DNA from: JAHRVQ01 sp046290215
GTDB lineage: Bacteria; Pseudomonadota; Gammaproteobacteria; Pseudomonadales; Azotimanducaceae
Assembly: GCA_046290215.1 (NCBI GenBank)
Contig: JBKAGC010000132.1
Location: 1 to 10,127 of the forward strand
DNA: 10,127 nucleotides
Direction of reading: 5' to 3'
Shown here: positions 1 to 6,634 of the stretch, one piece after another
How positions within the stretch are numbered: the first letter of the stretch is position 1
How the letters are laid out: every line of letters starts with the position of its first letter
Made by a program: the position numbers and the translations under genes
The notes under the pieces: generated by a model
What the model saw: the letters and a program-made list of their open reading frames with translations, nothing else
Database searches by the model: none
What the model was told of the DNA's origin: nothing

Positions 1-142
1 CCGGCAGTATCTGGGGGACCTGGTGGATAAACCCAGTCACCTGGTGCTACCGCGACTACAGAAAATTCTCCTGTCCGCGCTGGCAGACAAAAAACTTGCC
101 TTTGAAGGCGAAACCACAGTGATGAAGTTCATCGGCGGGTAA
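1..142 (+). CDS. C-terminal end of an unidentified protein (5' end outside window)
   Basis: An open frame enters from the left edge (first full codon at base 2) and ends at TAA 140-142, giving the last 46 residues of a protein. The tail reads RQYLGDLVDKPSHLVLPRLQ and finishes in TTVMKFIGG. The middle is leucine-rich and could be a helix (LPRLQKILLSALADKK). I do not recognise the family, and 46 residues are too few to assign one. It lies 65 bases upstream of the lipoprotein gene on the same strand with no obvious terminator between them, so co-transcription is possible. Coding status rests on the uninterrupted frame and plausible composition only. Confidence 0.6.
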   Translation, partial: RQYLGDLVDKPSHLVLPRLQKILLSALADKKLAFEGETTVMKFIGG

Positions 143-190
143 ATCGGCCCGAATCTACTACACTTTTAGACATCTAGTACTCTGCTTCAT

Positions 191-200
191 AAAGAAAGGA
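191..200 (+). promoter_or_regulatory. Ribosome binding site deciding the GTG start of the lipoprotein
   Basis: AAAGAAAGGA lies 7 bases before GTG at 208. This supports the GTG start and puts the signal peptide right at the N-terminus. No ATG precedes it in frame. Confidence 0.6.
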
Positions 201-207
201 TGTCTGC

Positions 208-783
208 GTGAAACTGGTGAGTTACCTGTTGTTTGTGAGTATGTTGTTGGCGGGATGCAGCTATAGCGGCCCCAACGTGCGGCCCTACGTGAGTTGGACG
301 GGCCTTGTGCCTTTGCAGAAGACCCAGCGGCACAGTCAGTGGGCGATCGATAGCAACGCCTCTGTTTACGTTGCTTCACCCATGGGCCTGGATGATGATG
401 ACTTCATCCGGGAAATGACCACGGTGTTTCAACGCTACTATCCGCGCGCCCGGCAAAGTCAATTCCGAGAATCCATAGACCAGGCTTTCGTCAGTGCGCG
501 GTATGCCGGTATGGAGTACGTGGTGTATCCGAAAATCGTGACGCTGACTGAGCAACAGGGACTCGGCAAAGTTGTTCGGGAAGAAATTACCGTTCAAGAG
601 TTTGAGCGGGGTGAAGCGAAATTAGAAATACTGATATTTGCTAGTCAGGGTGAACAACTGGTGGATCACTTAAAGTTGGACACTCGTGGCAGTATCTTTA
701 CCGTGGATAGTCGCAAGTTGATCTGGCCACCGCTAGAAGCCTACCTGAAATCCGTTAGCCAGTTTAGCCTTGCGCAGCGCTAG
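208..783 (+). CDS. DUF4823-type outer-membrane lipoprotein
   Basis: This is a 191-residue predicted lipoprotein. Residues 1-16 form a short lipoprotein signal (K2, then a hydrophobic run) ending in the lipobox LAGC, with C17 as the lipidated cysteine. Residue +2 is Ser rather than Asp, which by the Lol rule predicts outer-membrane sorting. The mature part resembles DUF4823 proteins of Pseudomonas and relatives: VYVASPMG at 53-60, then FQRYYPRARQ at 74-83, SARYAGMEYVVYPKI at 96-110 and a C-terminal block near LDTRGSIFTVDSRKLIWPPL (157-176). The family has no established function. The start is GTG 208, with AAAGAAAGGA just upstream. The 3' end overlaps the convergent histidine kinase gene by 20 bases. 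The family call is from recalled similarity; the lipoprotein call is from visible motifs. Confidence 0.8.
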   Translation: MKLVSYLLFVSMLLAGCSYSGPNVRPYVSWTGLVPLQKTQRHSQWAIDSNASVYVASPMGLDDDDFIREMTTVFQRYYPRARQSQFRESIDQAFVSARYAGMEYVVYPKIVTLTEQQGLGKVVREEITVQEFERGEAKLEILIFASQGEQLVDHLKLDTRGSIFTVDSRKLIWPPLEAYLKSVSQFSLAQR

Positions 784-2110
784 CCACTTCGGGCGTTTCT
801 GGCGCATCAGCTTCCGGCAAGAATAAACAGAATCTAGTGCCATCGCCGGGCTGACTGTCAATCTCAATGTGGCCACCAAATTCATGTACGATGCCATGCA
901 CCACCGATAAGCCCATACCGGTGCCTTCCCCGAAGGGTTTGGTGGTAAAGAAAGGCTCAAACAAGTGCGCGCGCATTTCTGAATCGAAGCCATGACCTGT
1001 ATCGCTAACTGTGAGCGCTTGATACCTGCCAGAAAAATCTTTGCTACAAGAAGCGCAATGACCTCGTTTAGCCACAGTTTCTAACGAAATTGTCAGGGTG
1101 CCGCGGTTTGCCATGGCGTCCCGGGCATTGATGCACAGATTTAATAACACTCGCTGCAATTGGGTAGAATCAAGATGTACATAGCAGGGCTGATCTGTGA
1201 GTTGCTCCTTTATCTCGATGGCAGACGGCAGGGTCGAGCGAATGATGACCATAGAAGTTTGCAGTTCTTCAATCAGATCTACGGTACTCTCATCGCCCTG
1301 TGAGCGGCGGCTGAAATCGAGAAGCTGGCGCACCACGTCACGGGCCCGGCTCCCTGCTGTATGAATGTGCTGGGCGTATTCTTTTAGTTTGCTTGGCGAT
1401 TGGGTTTCAAGGGACAGCTCAGCGAAGCCCAGAACCGTGCCGAGAATATTGTTAAAGTCGTGGGCAATACCGCCGGTGAGTTGACCTAACGCTTCCATCT
1501 TGTGTGATTGGATGAGCGTTTGTTCCATGTCCTTGCGCGGTTGGATGTGTTCAATACTCCCTACCATTAAAATTGGCTGCTGGTCTTTGTCTCGACGCAC
1601 GACCTTACCGCGCCCGGCAAACCACTGGTATTGCTGATTACAATCAAGGAATCGATATTCACAGTAGTAGGGGACGGTTTCATCTGCCAGATGACGCAAC
1701 AACTGATACTTCTGCAAAGGTCGGTCAACTGGGTGGATGATTTCTTTCCAGAATCCATCGGTGGGTTTGCGGTCGTCATAACCAAGCAGTTCTGCCATCT
1801 TGCCACTGTATTCAAATGACCCGGTCTTCAGGTCCCACTGCCAATAGATATCAGTGATCGCCTCGATGGTGTCTTCAAACTGTAGGACCTGTTGGCTCTT
1901 TCGGTACATCAGGTAGGTATAGCGCAGCAGCACACCAAGGCTGATGCAGAGCAGGCCATACGCAAGCCAGCCGCCGCTACTGTGTTCGTCCGCAAACAGC
2001 AACACGGTTGCACTGATCGCGGTAGCCACAAGACAAAACAGCATGACCAGGCTTTGCGTGATCGCGGGGGCCGCTCCTGGCACCCTAATTTGTGATTTCC
2101 CATCTTCCAT
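764..2110 (-). CDS. Membrane-bound PAS-domain sensor histidine kinase (orphan)
   Basis: This is a sensor kinase of 448 residues if started at ATG 2110. Two transmembrane segments (about residues 18-39 and 48-69) are separated by a short charged loop (ADEHSSGG), so little of the protein is periplasmic. A PAS_3-like domain with a PAC end follows (about 75-190). The HisKA box is GQLTGGIAHDFNN with phospho-acceptor His217. The ATPase domain has N box LCINARDAM (N328), G1 DTGHGF (D370), F box LFEPFFTTK and G2 GTGMGLSVV. The HDFNN H box is typical of NtrB-like and hybrid kinases, but there is no receiver domain: the protein ends shortly after the ATPase domain. A C-x2-C pair (C352, C355) sits between the N and G1 boxes. 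The frame stays open up to ATG 2206, but that start has no ribosome binding site and lies 17 bases from the divergent gene; ATG 2110 has AGGA 8 bases upstream. The signal and partner regulator are unknown. Confidence 0.9.
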   Translation of the reverse strand: MEDGKSQIRVPGAAPAITQSLVMLFCLVATAISATVLLFADEHSSGGWLAYGLLCISLGVLLRYTYLMYRKSQQVLQFEDTIEAITDIYWQWDLKTGSFEYSGKMAELLGYDDRKPTDGFWKEIIHPVDRPLQKYQLLRHLADETVPYYCEYRFLDCNQQYQWFAGRGKVVRRDKDQQPILMVGSIEHIQPRKDMEQTLIQSHKMEALGQLTGGIAHDFNNILGTVLGFAELSLETQSPSKLKEYAQHIHTAGSRARDVVRQLLDFSRRSQGDESTVDLIEELQTSMVIIRSTLPSAIEIKEQLTDQPCYVHLDSTQLQRVLLNLCINARDAMANRGTLTISLETVAKRGHCASCSKDFSGRYQALTVSDTGHGFDSEMRAHLFEPFFTTKPFGEGTGMGLSVVHGIVHEFGGHIEIDSQPGDGTRFCLFLPEADAPETPEVASAAQG

Positions 2111-2118
2111 GAAGTTTT

Positions 2119-2130
2119 TCCTGATCTCCT
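2119..2130 (-). promoter_or_regulatory. Ribosome binding site favouring kinase start at 2110
   Basis: Read on the minus strand, AGGAGATCAGGA precedes ATG 2110, with the inner AGGA 8 bases from the start. The longer alternative at 2206 is preceded by an A/T-rich stretch without a purine-rich site. Confidence 0.6.
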
Positions 2131-2185
2131 CCCTGAGAAAATCGCATAGCAGGTGAGCGAGAGTGCTTTCGTTTTCCCGCTTCCA

Positions 2186-2213
2186 TTGGCATGCTATTCC
2201 CCTCATATTAAAT
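2186..2213 (+). promoter_or_regulatory. Possible sigma-70 promoter of the DUF1285 gene
   Basis: TTGGCA (2186-2191, five of six consensus bases) is followed after 16 bases by TTAAAT (2208-2213, four of six). Transcription would start near 2220, only a few bases before ATG 2224. The site lies in the 113-base space between the divergent kinase and DUF1285 genes. This is a pattern match only. Confidence 0.3.
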
Positions 2214-2223
2214 ATAGACGCTT

Positions 2224-2799
2224 ATGGAAACTGCACCATATTCCCTGATGGCGGAATTAGACAAAGCCGGGGTGGCTGAGGGGCAATTACCGCCCATTCA
2301 CCTCTGGAATCCTGACAATGTTAAAGATATTGACATGCGAATTGCCGCGGATGGCACCTGGTATTATCTGGGTACACCCATCAAACGGCCGCGCCTGGTG
2401 AAGCTGTTTGCCTCGGTCATGCGCAAAGAAGGTTCCGACTATTATCTGGTGACGCCCGTGGAGAAGTGTCGGGTCACCGTAGAAGACGCGCCGTTTCTGA
2501 TTGTGTTGCTGGAGTCAAAATCAGCGGAGCAGGGCGAGTGTCTAGAGCTTGTGTCGAACATGGGCGATCGCGTGACATTAAGTAACGATTGTCCCTTGCG
2601 AGTAGTCATTGATGACGAAACTGAGGAGCCAGGGCTTTATGTGACTATTCGCGCAGATTTAGAGGCGAAGCTAAACCGAAATGTGTATTACCAATTGACT
2701 GAATTGCTTGAGACACATGAGGTGGGAGGTGAATCCTGGCATGGCGTGGTTAGCAGTGGAGATTTTTTGCCAATTATTCGCTCTAGCGAGCTGAACTAA
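2224..2799 (+). CDS. DUF1285 family cytoplasmic protein
   Basis: This 191-residue protein carries the hallmarks of DUF1285: PPIHLWNP (23-30), DIDMRI (35-40), DGTWYYLGTPI (43-53), a basic helix RLVKLFASVMRKEG (57-70), YYLVTPVEK (73-81) and APFLIVLLE (89-97). The C-terminal half has TIRADLEAKLNRNVYYQL (141-158). No signal peptide or membrane segment is seen. The family is widespread in proteobacteria, but its biochemical role is unknown to me. No Shine-Dalgarno site is visible before ATG 2224; the in-frame ATG at 2248 (residue 9) also lacks one, so the start is uncertain. Its neighbours are the divergent sensor kinase and the convergent ETF-quinone oxidoreductase gene. The length is normal for the family. 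Confidence 0.85.
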   Translation: METAPYSLMAELDKAGVAEGQLPPIHLWNPDNVKDIDMRIAADGTWYYLGTPIKRPRLVKLFASVMRKEGSDYYLVTPVEKCRVTVEDAPFLIVLLESKSAEQGECLELVSNMGDRVTLSNDCPLRVVIDDETEEPGLYVTIRADLEAKLNRNVYYQLTELLETHEVGGESWHGVVSSGDFLPIIRSSELN

Positions 2800-2840
2800 C
2801 GGTACAGCGAAGGGGAAGCGCTCTGTGCCTGGTAAATATG

Positions 2841-2884
2841 GCTAAAATATTGGCCAATGCGCGGAGCTTGCCGCGCATTGGCCA
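2841..2884 (-). terminator. Rho-independent terminator of the ETF-quinone oxidoreductase gene
   Basis: A perfect 14-bp inverted repeat has arms 2851-2864 (TGGCCAATGCGCGG) and 2871-2884, with a 6-base loop. On the minus strand the stem is followed by ATATTTTAG, a short U-rich tail, so it best fits termination of the gene ending at 2906. On the plus strand the bases after the stem (GTAAGACACC) are not T-rich, so it would act poorly for the DUF1285 gene. Confidence 0.65.
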
Positions 2885-2905
2885 GTAAGACACCAGAATT
2901 GATGC

Positions 2906-4567
2906 TTACATATTGCCGTAGTTAGGACCACCAGTGCCTTCTGGCACTACCCAATTGATGTTCTGGGCCGGGTCCTTGATGTCACAGGTTTTGCAGTGAA
3001 TGCAGTTCTGCGCATTGATCTGGAATCGCTTCTGGCCTTCTTCCTCGATCACCTCGTATACGCCAGCTGGACAATAGCGCTGTGCTGGTTCGTCGTACAG
3101 GGGCAGATTGGAGTGAATCGGAATATTCGGGTCCTTAAGGGTCAAGTGACAAGGCTGGTCTTCTTCATGATACGTATTGGTGATAAACACTGAAGATAGC
3201 TTGTCGAAGGTCAAGACACCGTCGGGTTTTGGATAGTCAATCTTCTTGCTCTTATCAGCAGGTTTAAGAGCCGCATGATCTGGTTTTGAATCTTTAAGGG
3301 TGAAGGGCAGTTTGCCCTGGAAAATATATTGATCTACCCAGGTAGCAGCTGAACCCATAAACAGGCCAAGTTTGTGTAACCAACCCGTGGTGTTGCGGGC
3401 TCGATATAGCTCAGTGTAGAGCCAGGACTTCTCAAACGCTTCCTGGAACCCTGGAAGCTCGTCGCCGCCTGTGGCGCCGCCTTTTAGGGCATCAAACACA
3501 ACTTCTGCTGCGATCATGCCGGACTTCATGGCCGTATGAGTGCCTTTTTGTTTCAGGTTGTTGAGAAAGCCGGCGTCGTCACCAATCAGCATGCCACCGG
3601 GCATAGTGAGTTTGGGCAGGGCGGCTAAACCGCCTTTGACCACGGCACGGGCTCCGTAAGAAACTCGCTTGCCACCTTCTAGGAACTGGCGAATAAACTT
3701 GTGCTGCTTGAAGCGTTGAAATTCATCAAATGGGCTCAAGTGTGGGTTTGAGTAGCCAAGATCCACAATCAGGCCCACAGCCACCTGGTTGTTTTCCAGA
3801 TGGTAAAGATAAGAACCGCCCAGGGTTTCACCGGGGAAATGGCCCAGTGGCCAACCTACTGTATGCATGACCTTACCGGGAACATGTTTATCAGGGTCGA
3901 TATCCCATACTTCTTTAAAGCCAATACCGTAATGCTGGGTATCAGCCTCGGCACGGAGGTTAAATTTCTCCATGAGTTGCTTGCCCAGGTGACCACGACA
4001 GCCCTCAGCAAACATGGTGTATTTAGCGTGTAACTCGTAGCCAGGTGTGTAGGTGGACTTCTGCTCACCGTCAGCGCCGACGCCCATATCACCTGTGGCG
4101 ATACCTTTGATCGAGCCATCTTCGTTGTAGAGCACTTCACTGGCTGCAAAACCTGGGAAGACATTGACGCCAAGTGCTTCTGCTTGCTCGCCAAGCCAGC
4201 GGCACAGATTGGCAAGACTGGTGGCGTGGTTGCTAGACGGGTTATGAAGTTCCGTGGGTACCAAAAGGCCCGGTAAACGTAGACCCTGCTTTTCGTCTAC
4301 CAGGTAGTAAACATCATCTTCACCCACGGGGTTATTTAGGGGGGCACCCATTTCTTGCCAGTCAGGGAATAGTTCGTCTAACGCGCGCGGCTCAACGACC
4401 GCACCAGATAGAATGTGCGCTCCGATTTCAGAACCTTTTTCAACGAGACAAACTGTATACTCTTCACCAGCATCAGCCGCCATCTGGGCGAACTTGATTG
4501 CTGCAGATAATCCAGCTGGGCCACCTCCGACGATGACCAGATCAAACTCCATGGATTCTCTTTCCAC
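2906..4567 (-). CDS. Electron transfer flavoprotein-ubiquinone oxidoreductase
   Basis: This enzyme (ETF-QO, EC 1.5.5.1; also called ETFDH or EtfD) takes electrons from reduced ETF and passes them to ubiquinone at the inner membrane. The 553-residue protein starts with an FAD-binding Rossmann motif (VIVGGGPAGLSAA, about 11-23) and includes conserved blocks such as GAHILSGAVVEPRALDELFP and LIGDDAGFLN. It ends in the single 4Fe-4S domain: C499 in RYCPAGVYE, then C522, C525 and C528 in CIHCKTC, followed by PEGTGGPNYGNM. All cluster cysteines are present and the length is normal. The start is GTG 4567, with AGGAG 7 bases upstream; the in-frame ATG at 4552 has a poorer site. The gene is divergent from etfBA, which encode its electron donor. 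I leave the symbol blank because usage varies. Confidence 0.97.
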   Translation of the reverse strand: MERESMEFDLVIVGGGPAGLSAAIKFAQMAADAGEEYTVCLVEKGSEIGAHILSGAVVEPRALDELFPDWQEMGAPLNNPVGEDDVYYLVDEKQGLRLPGLLVPTELHNPSSNHATSLANLCRWLGEQAEALGVNVFPGFAASEVLYNEDGSIKGIATGDMGVGADGEQKSTYTPGYELHAKYTMFAEGCRGHLGKQLMEKFNLRAEADTQHYGIGFKEVWDIDPDKHVPGKVMHTVGWPLGHFPGETLGGSYLYHLENNQVAVGLIVDLGYSNPHLSPFDEFQRFKQHKFIRQFLEGGKRVSYGARAVVKGGLAALPKLTMPGGMLIGDDAGFLNNLKQKGTHTAMKSGMIAAEVVFDALKGGATGGDELPGFQEAFEKSWLYTELYRARNTTGWLHKLGLFMGSAATWVDQYIFQGKLPFTLKDSKPDHAALKPADKSKKIDYPKPDGVLTFDKLSSVFITNTYHEEDQPCHLTLKDPNIPIHSNLPLYDEPAQRYCPAGVYEVIEEEGQKRFQINAQNCIHCKTCDIKDPAQNINWVVPEGTGGPNYGNM

Positions 4568-4574
4568 TTGCTAA

Positions 4575-4579
4575 CTCCT
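4575..4579 (-). promoter_or_regulatory. Ribosome binding site deciding the GTG start of ETF-QO
   Basis: AGGAG on the minus strand lies 7 bases before GTG 4567, which is ideal spacing. This makes GTG 4567 preferable to ATG 4552 as the start. Confidence 0.7.
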
Positions 4580-4627
4580 GCGTGGCCGGAACGTTTTGAT
4601 GCCCGACTAGATTTATGACAGGGCGCT

Positions 4628-4633
4628 ATTGTA
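4628..4633 (-). promoter_or_regulatory. Possible -10 element for the ETF-QO gene
   Basis: TACAAT on the minus strand matches five of six bases of the sigma-70 -10 consensus, about 60 bases before the GTG start. No convincing -35 is found 16-18 bases further upstream, so it would be weak or need an activator. Confidence 0.25.
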
Positions 4634-4745
4634 GTGAAAGTCGCTGCTTAAAGGAAATCCTAGATATGACTCCATTTATCCTCGTGATAACTAAAAGTAC
4701 TTGTTAATTATGGACTTAGCGAGCTGTCGCAGCGCACAATAGTGG

Positions 4746-4774
4746 TTGACCGGAATGCCAAGAACCGGCAGAAT
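4746..4774 (+). promoter_or_regulatory. Possible sigma-70 promoter of etfBA
   Basis: TTGACC (4746-4751, five of six consensus bases) and CAGAAT (4769-4774, four of six) are separated by 17 bases. The predicted transcript would begin near 4781 and have a leader of about 64 bases before etfB. The leader contains a small inverted repeat, GCTGGC (4786-4791) with GCCAGC (4803-4808), of unknown meaning. The rest of the 277-base divergent spacer shows an 8-base palindrome AAGTACTT at 4695-4702 and no recognised operator. Confidence 0.35.
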
Positions 4775-4844
4775 GTCGGCCTTTCGCTGGCTGGGGGTCT
4801 TTGCCAGCTATTCCAGATTTTTAACCACACGAGCAGAGGATTCC

Positions 4845-5594
4845 ATGAAGGTTCTTGTAACTGCCAAGCGTGTTGTGGACTACAACGTGAATGTTCGCGT
4901 TTTAGCCGATAACAGCGGCGTTGATCTAAACAACGTGAAAATGTCCGTCAATCCATTCGATGAGATCGCTATTGAAGAAGCGGTACGACTCAAGGAAGCG
5001 GGTAAAGTAGAAGAAGTCGTCGTTGTGTCTGTAGGCACGAGCGCATGTCAGGAGCAGATTCGTACAGCGCTGGCGCTGGGTGCAGATCGTGGCATTCTGG
5101 TGGAAACCGACGAGGAACTGCAGCCTCTTGGCATTGCCAAGGCATTAAAAGCAGTTGTGGAGAAAGAATCCCCGCAGCTGATTATTACCGGTAAGCAGGC
5201 GATTGACGGTGATAACAGTCAAACAGGCCAAATGCTTGCAGCATTAACTGGCTACCCTCAGGCAACGTTTGCCTCTGAAGTGGATCTGGGTGATGACACA
5301 GCTACTGTGACTCGCGAAGTAGACGGTGGTCTGGAAACGATCACTGTGAAGCTGCCAGCAGTCATCACCACTGACTTGCGTTTGAACGAGCCTCGCTATG
5401 CTTCCTTGCCAAACATTATGAAGGCCAAGAAGAAGCCAATCGACACCATGACCCCAGCAGATCTCGGCGTTGATGTGGCGCCTCGCGTGAAGACCTTAAA
5501 GGTCACTCCGCCGGCCGAGCGTCAAGCAGGTATCGTTGTAGAAACAGTTGAAGAACTGTTCAATAAACTCAAGAACGAAGCGAAGGTGATCTAA
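4845..5594 (+). CDS. etfB: Electron transfer flavoprotein beta subunit
   Basis: EtfB is the AMP-binding small subunit of the soluble ETF heterodimer, which collects electrons from acyl-CoA dehydrogenases and similar enzymes and delivers them to ETF-QO. The 249-residue product starts MKVLVTAKRVVDYNVNVRV and has NPFDEIAIEEA (36-46), GADRGILVE (79-87) and GKQAIDGDNSQTGQMLA (116-132), the nucleotide-binding region. NEPRYASLPNIMKAKKK (181-197) is the recognition loop that docks onto partner dehydrogenases; L188 corresponds to Leu195 of the human protein. The frame is open from TTG 4746, but family alignment and AGAGGA just before ATG 4845 set the start there. The stop overlaps the etfA start by one base, which implies translational coupling and equal subunit supply. 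Confidence 0.97.
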   Translation: MKVLVTAKRVVDYNVNVRVLADNSGVDLNNVKMSVNPFDEIAIEEAVRLKEAGKVEEVVVVSVGTSACQEQIRTALALGADRGILVETDEELQPLGIAKALKAVVEKESPQLIITGKQAIDGDNSQTGQMLAALTGYPQATFASEVDLGDDTATVTREVDGGLETITVKLPAVITTDLRLNEPRYASLPNIMKAKKKPIDTMTPADLGVDVAPRVKTLKVTPPAERQAGIVVETVEELFNKLKNEAKVI

Positions 5595-6526
5595 TGACGA
5601 TTTTAGTAATTGCAGACCACGATAATAACGAAGTAGCACCAGCTACACTGGTCACTGTCGCTGCAGCCAAAGCGATCGGTGGTGATATTGAAGTATTAGT
5701 AGCCGGAGCCGGTTGTGCTGCTGCTGGTGAAGCCGCGGCGAAGATTGAAGGCGTGAGCAAAGTGCTCGTTGCTGACAATGATGCTTATGGTCATCAACTT
5801 GCCGAGAATGTTGGCGATCTGATCGCTGAGATTGGCAAAGATTACAGCCACATCATGACGTCTACTTCCACTTCTGGTAAGAACTTCATGCCACGAGTTG
5901 CCGCACTGCTAGATGTGGCGCAGATTTCTGACATTAGCGGTGTTGTTAGCGAAGACACCTTTGAGCGTCCAATCTATGCCGGTAACGCCATCGCCACTGT
6001 ACAAGCTTCTGATGCGATCAAAGTGATTACTGTTCGTGGTACCGCATTCGATGCCGTACCAGCCGAAGGCGGTAGTGCTGCAGTAGAAGCGGTAGACGTC
6101 GTTAAAGACTCTGGCCTTTCTACCTGGGTGAAAGAAGACATCGTTGAGTTGGATCGCCCTGAACTGACTGCAGCCTCTATCATCATTTCTGGTGGTCGTG
6201 GCATGCAGAACGGTGAGAACTTTAAGATTCTCGAATCAGTGGCTGACAAGCTGGGTGCTGCTATTGGCGCATCTCGTGCAGCGGTTGACGCAGGTTTTGT
6301 GCCTAACGACATGCAGGTTGGTCAAACCGGTAAGATCGTTGCACCAGACTTGTATATTGCGGTTGGTATTAGCGGTGCAATCCAGCACCTTGCTGGTATG
6401 AAAGACAGCAAGATCATTGTTGCCATCAACAAGGATGAAGACGCACCTATCTTCCAGGTAGCTGACTATGGACTGGTAGCAGACCTGTTCAAAGCTGTAC
6501 CTGAGTTGGATGCGATGCTTGGCTAA
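5594..6526 (+). CDS. etfA: Electron transfer flavoprotein alpha subunit
   Basis: EtfA binds the redox-active FAD of the ETF heterodimer. The 310-residue product has an N-terminal ETF fold (ILVIADHDNNEVAPATL, 3-19; HIMTSTSTSGKNFMPRVAALL, about 86-106). Its C-terminal FAD domain has the family motifs in order: GGRGMQNGENF (200-210), SRAAVDAGFVP (227-237), GQTGKIVAPDLYIAVGISGA (243-262) continuing to QH, and INKDEDAPIF (278-287). The length is standard. The ATG shares its A with the etfB stop (TAATG), and AAGGTGAT inside the end of etfB can serve as ribosome binding site. Nothing suggests the bifurcating FixA/FixB type: this is the ordinary housekeeping ETF, consistent with ETF-QO next door. A strong terminator follows. 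Confidence 0.97.
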   Translation: MTILVIADHDNNEVAPATLVTVAAAKAIGGDIEVLVAGAGCAAAGEAAAKIEGVSKVLVADNDAYGHQLAENVGDLIAEIGKDYSHIMTSTSTSGKNFMPRVAALLDVAQISDISGVVSEDTFERPIYAGNAIATVQASDAIKVITVRGTAFDAVPAEGGSAAVEAVDVVKDSGLSTWVKEDIVELDRPELTAASIIISGGRGMQNGENFKILESVADKLGAAIGASRAAVDAGFVPNDMQVGQTGKIVAPDLYIAVGISGAIQHLAGMKDSKIIVAINKDEDAPIFQVADYGLVADLFKAVPELDAMLG

Positions 6527-6532
6527 TGATTG

Positions 6533-6551
6533 CTGGCGTGGGCAACGCCAG
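6533..6551 (+). other. Small stem-loop just after the etfA stop
   Basis: CTGGCGT (6533-6539) pairs with ACGCCAG (6545-6551) across a 5-base loop. No T-run follows, so it is not a terminator by itself. It could protect the 3' end of the etfBA transcript ahead of the real terminator. Confidence 0.4.
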
Positions 6552-6564
6552 TGAATCGCCACAT

Positions 6565-6602
6565 AAAAACGCCGCTATTCGAATGGATAGCGGCGTTTTT
6601 TT
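6565..6602. terminator. Strong bidirectional rho-independent terminator
   Basis: AAAAACGCCGCTAT (6565-6578) and its exact complement (6587-6600) form a stem with an 8-base loop, and the T-run extends to 6602. The GC core is flanked by A5 on one side and T7 on the other, so a hairpin with a U-tract forms in transcripts from both strands. It sits between etfA (+) and the dehydrogenase gene that ends at 6635 (-), so it can close both convergent units. Confidence 0.92.
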
Positions 6603-6634
6603 ATGCTTGTAAATTCTTTATTTCTGGTTTGCAC

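Noticed and set aside
168..205. Inverted repeat AGACATC / GATGTCT spanning the lipoprotein leader, which might hide the ribosome binding site.
   Set aside because: Only 7 bp with a 24-base loop, mostly leaving the site unpaired; too weak to call a riboregulator.
2111..2206. N-terminal extension of the histidine kinase by 32 residues, starting at ATG 2206.
   Set aside because: No ribosome binding site, nearly abuts the divergent gene, and the extra residues resemble no kinase domain; ATG 2110 has a good site.
4746..4844. N-terminal extension of EtfB from TTG 4746.
   Set aside because: EtfB proteins begin with MKVLV-like sequence, which matches ATG 4845; the extra 33 codons fall in the likely promoter and leader.
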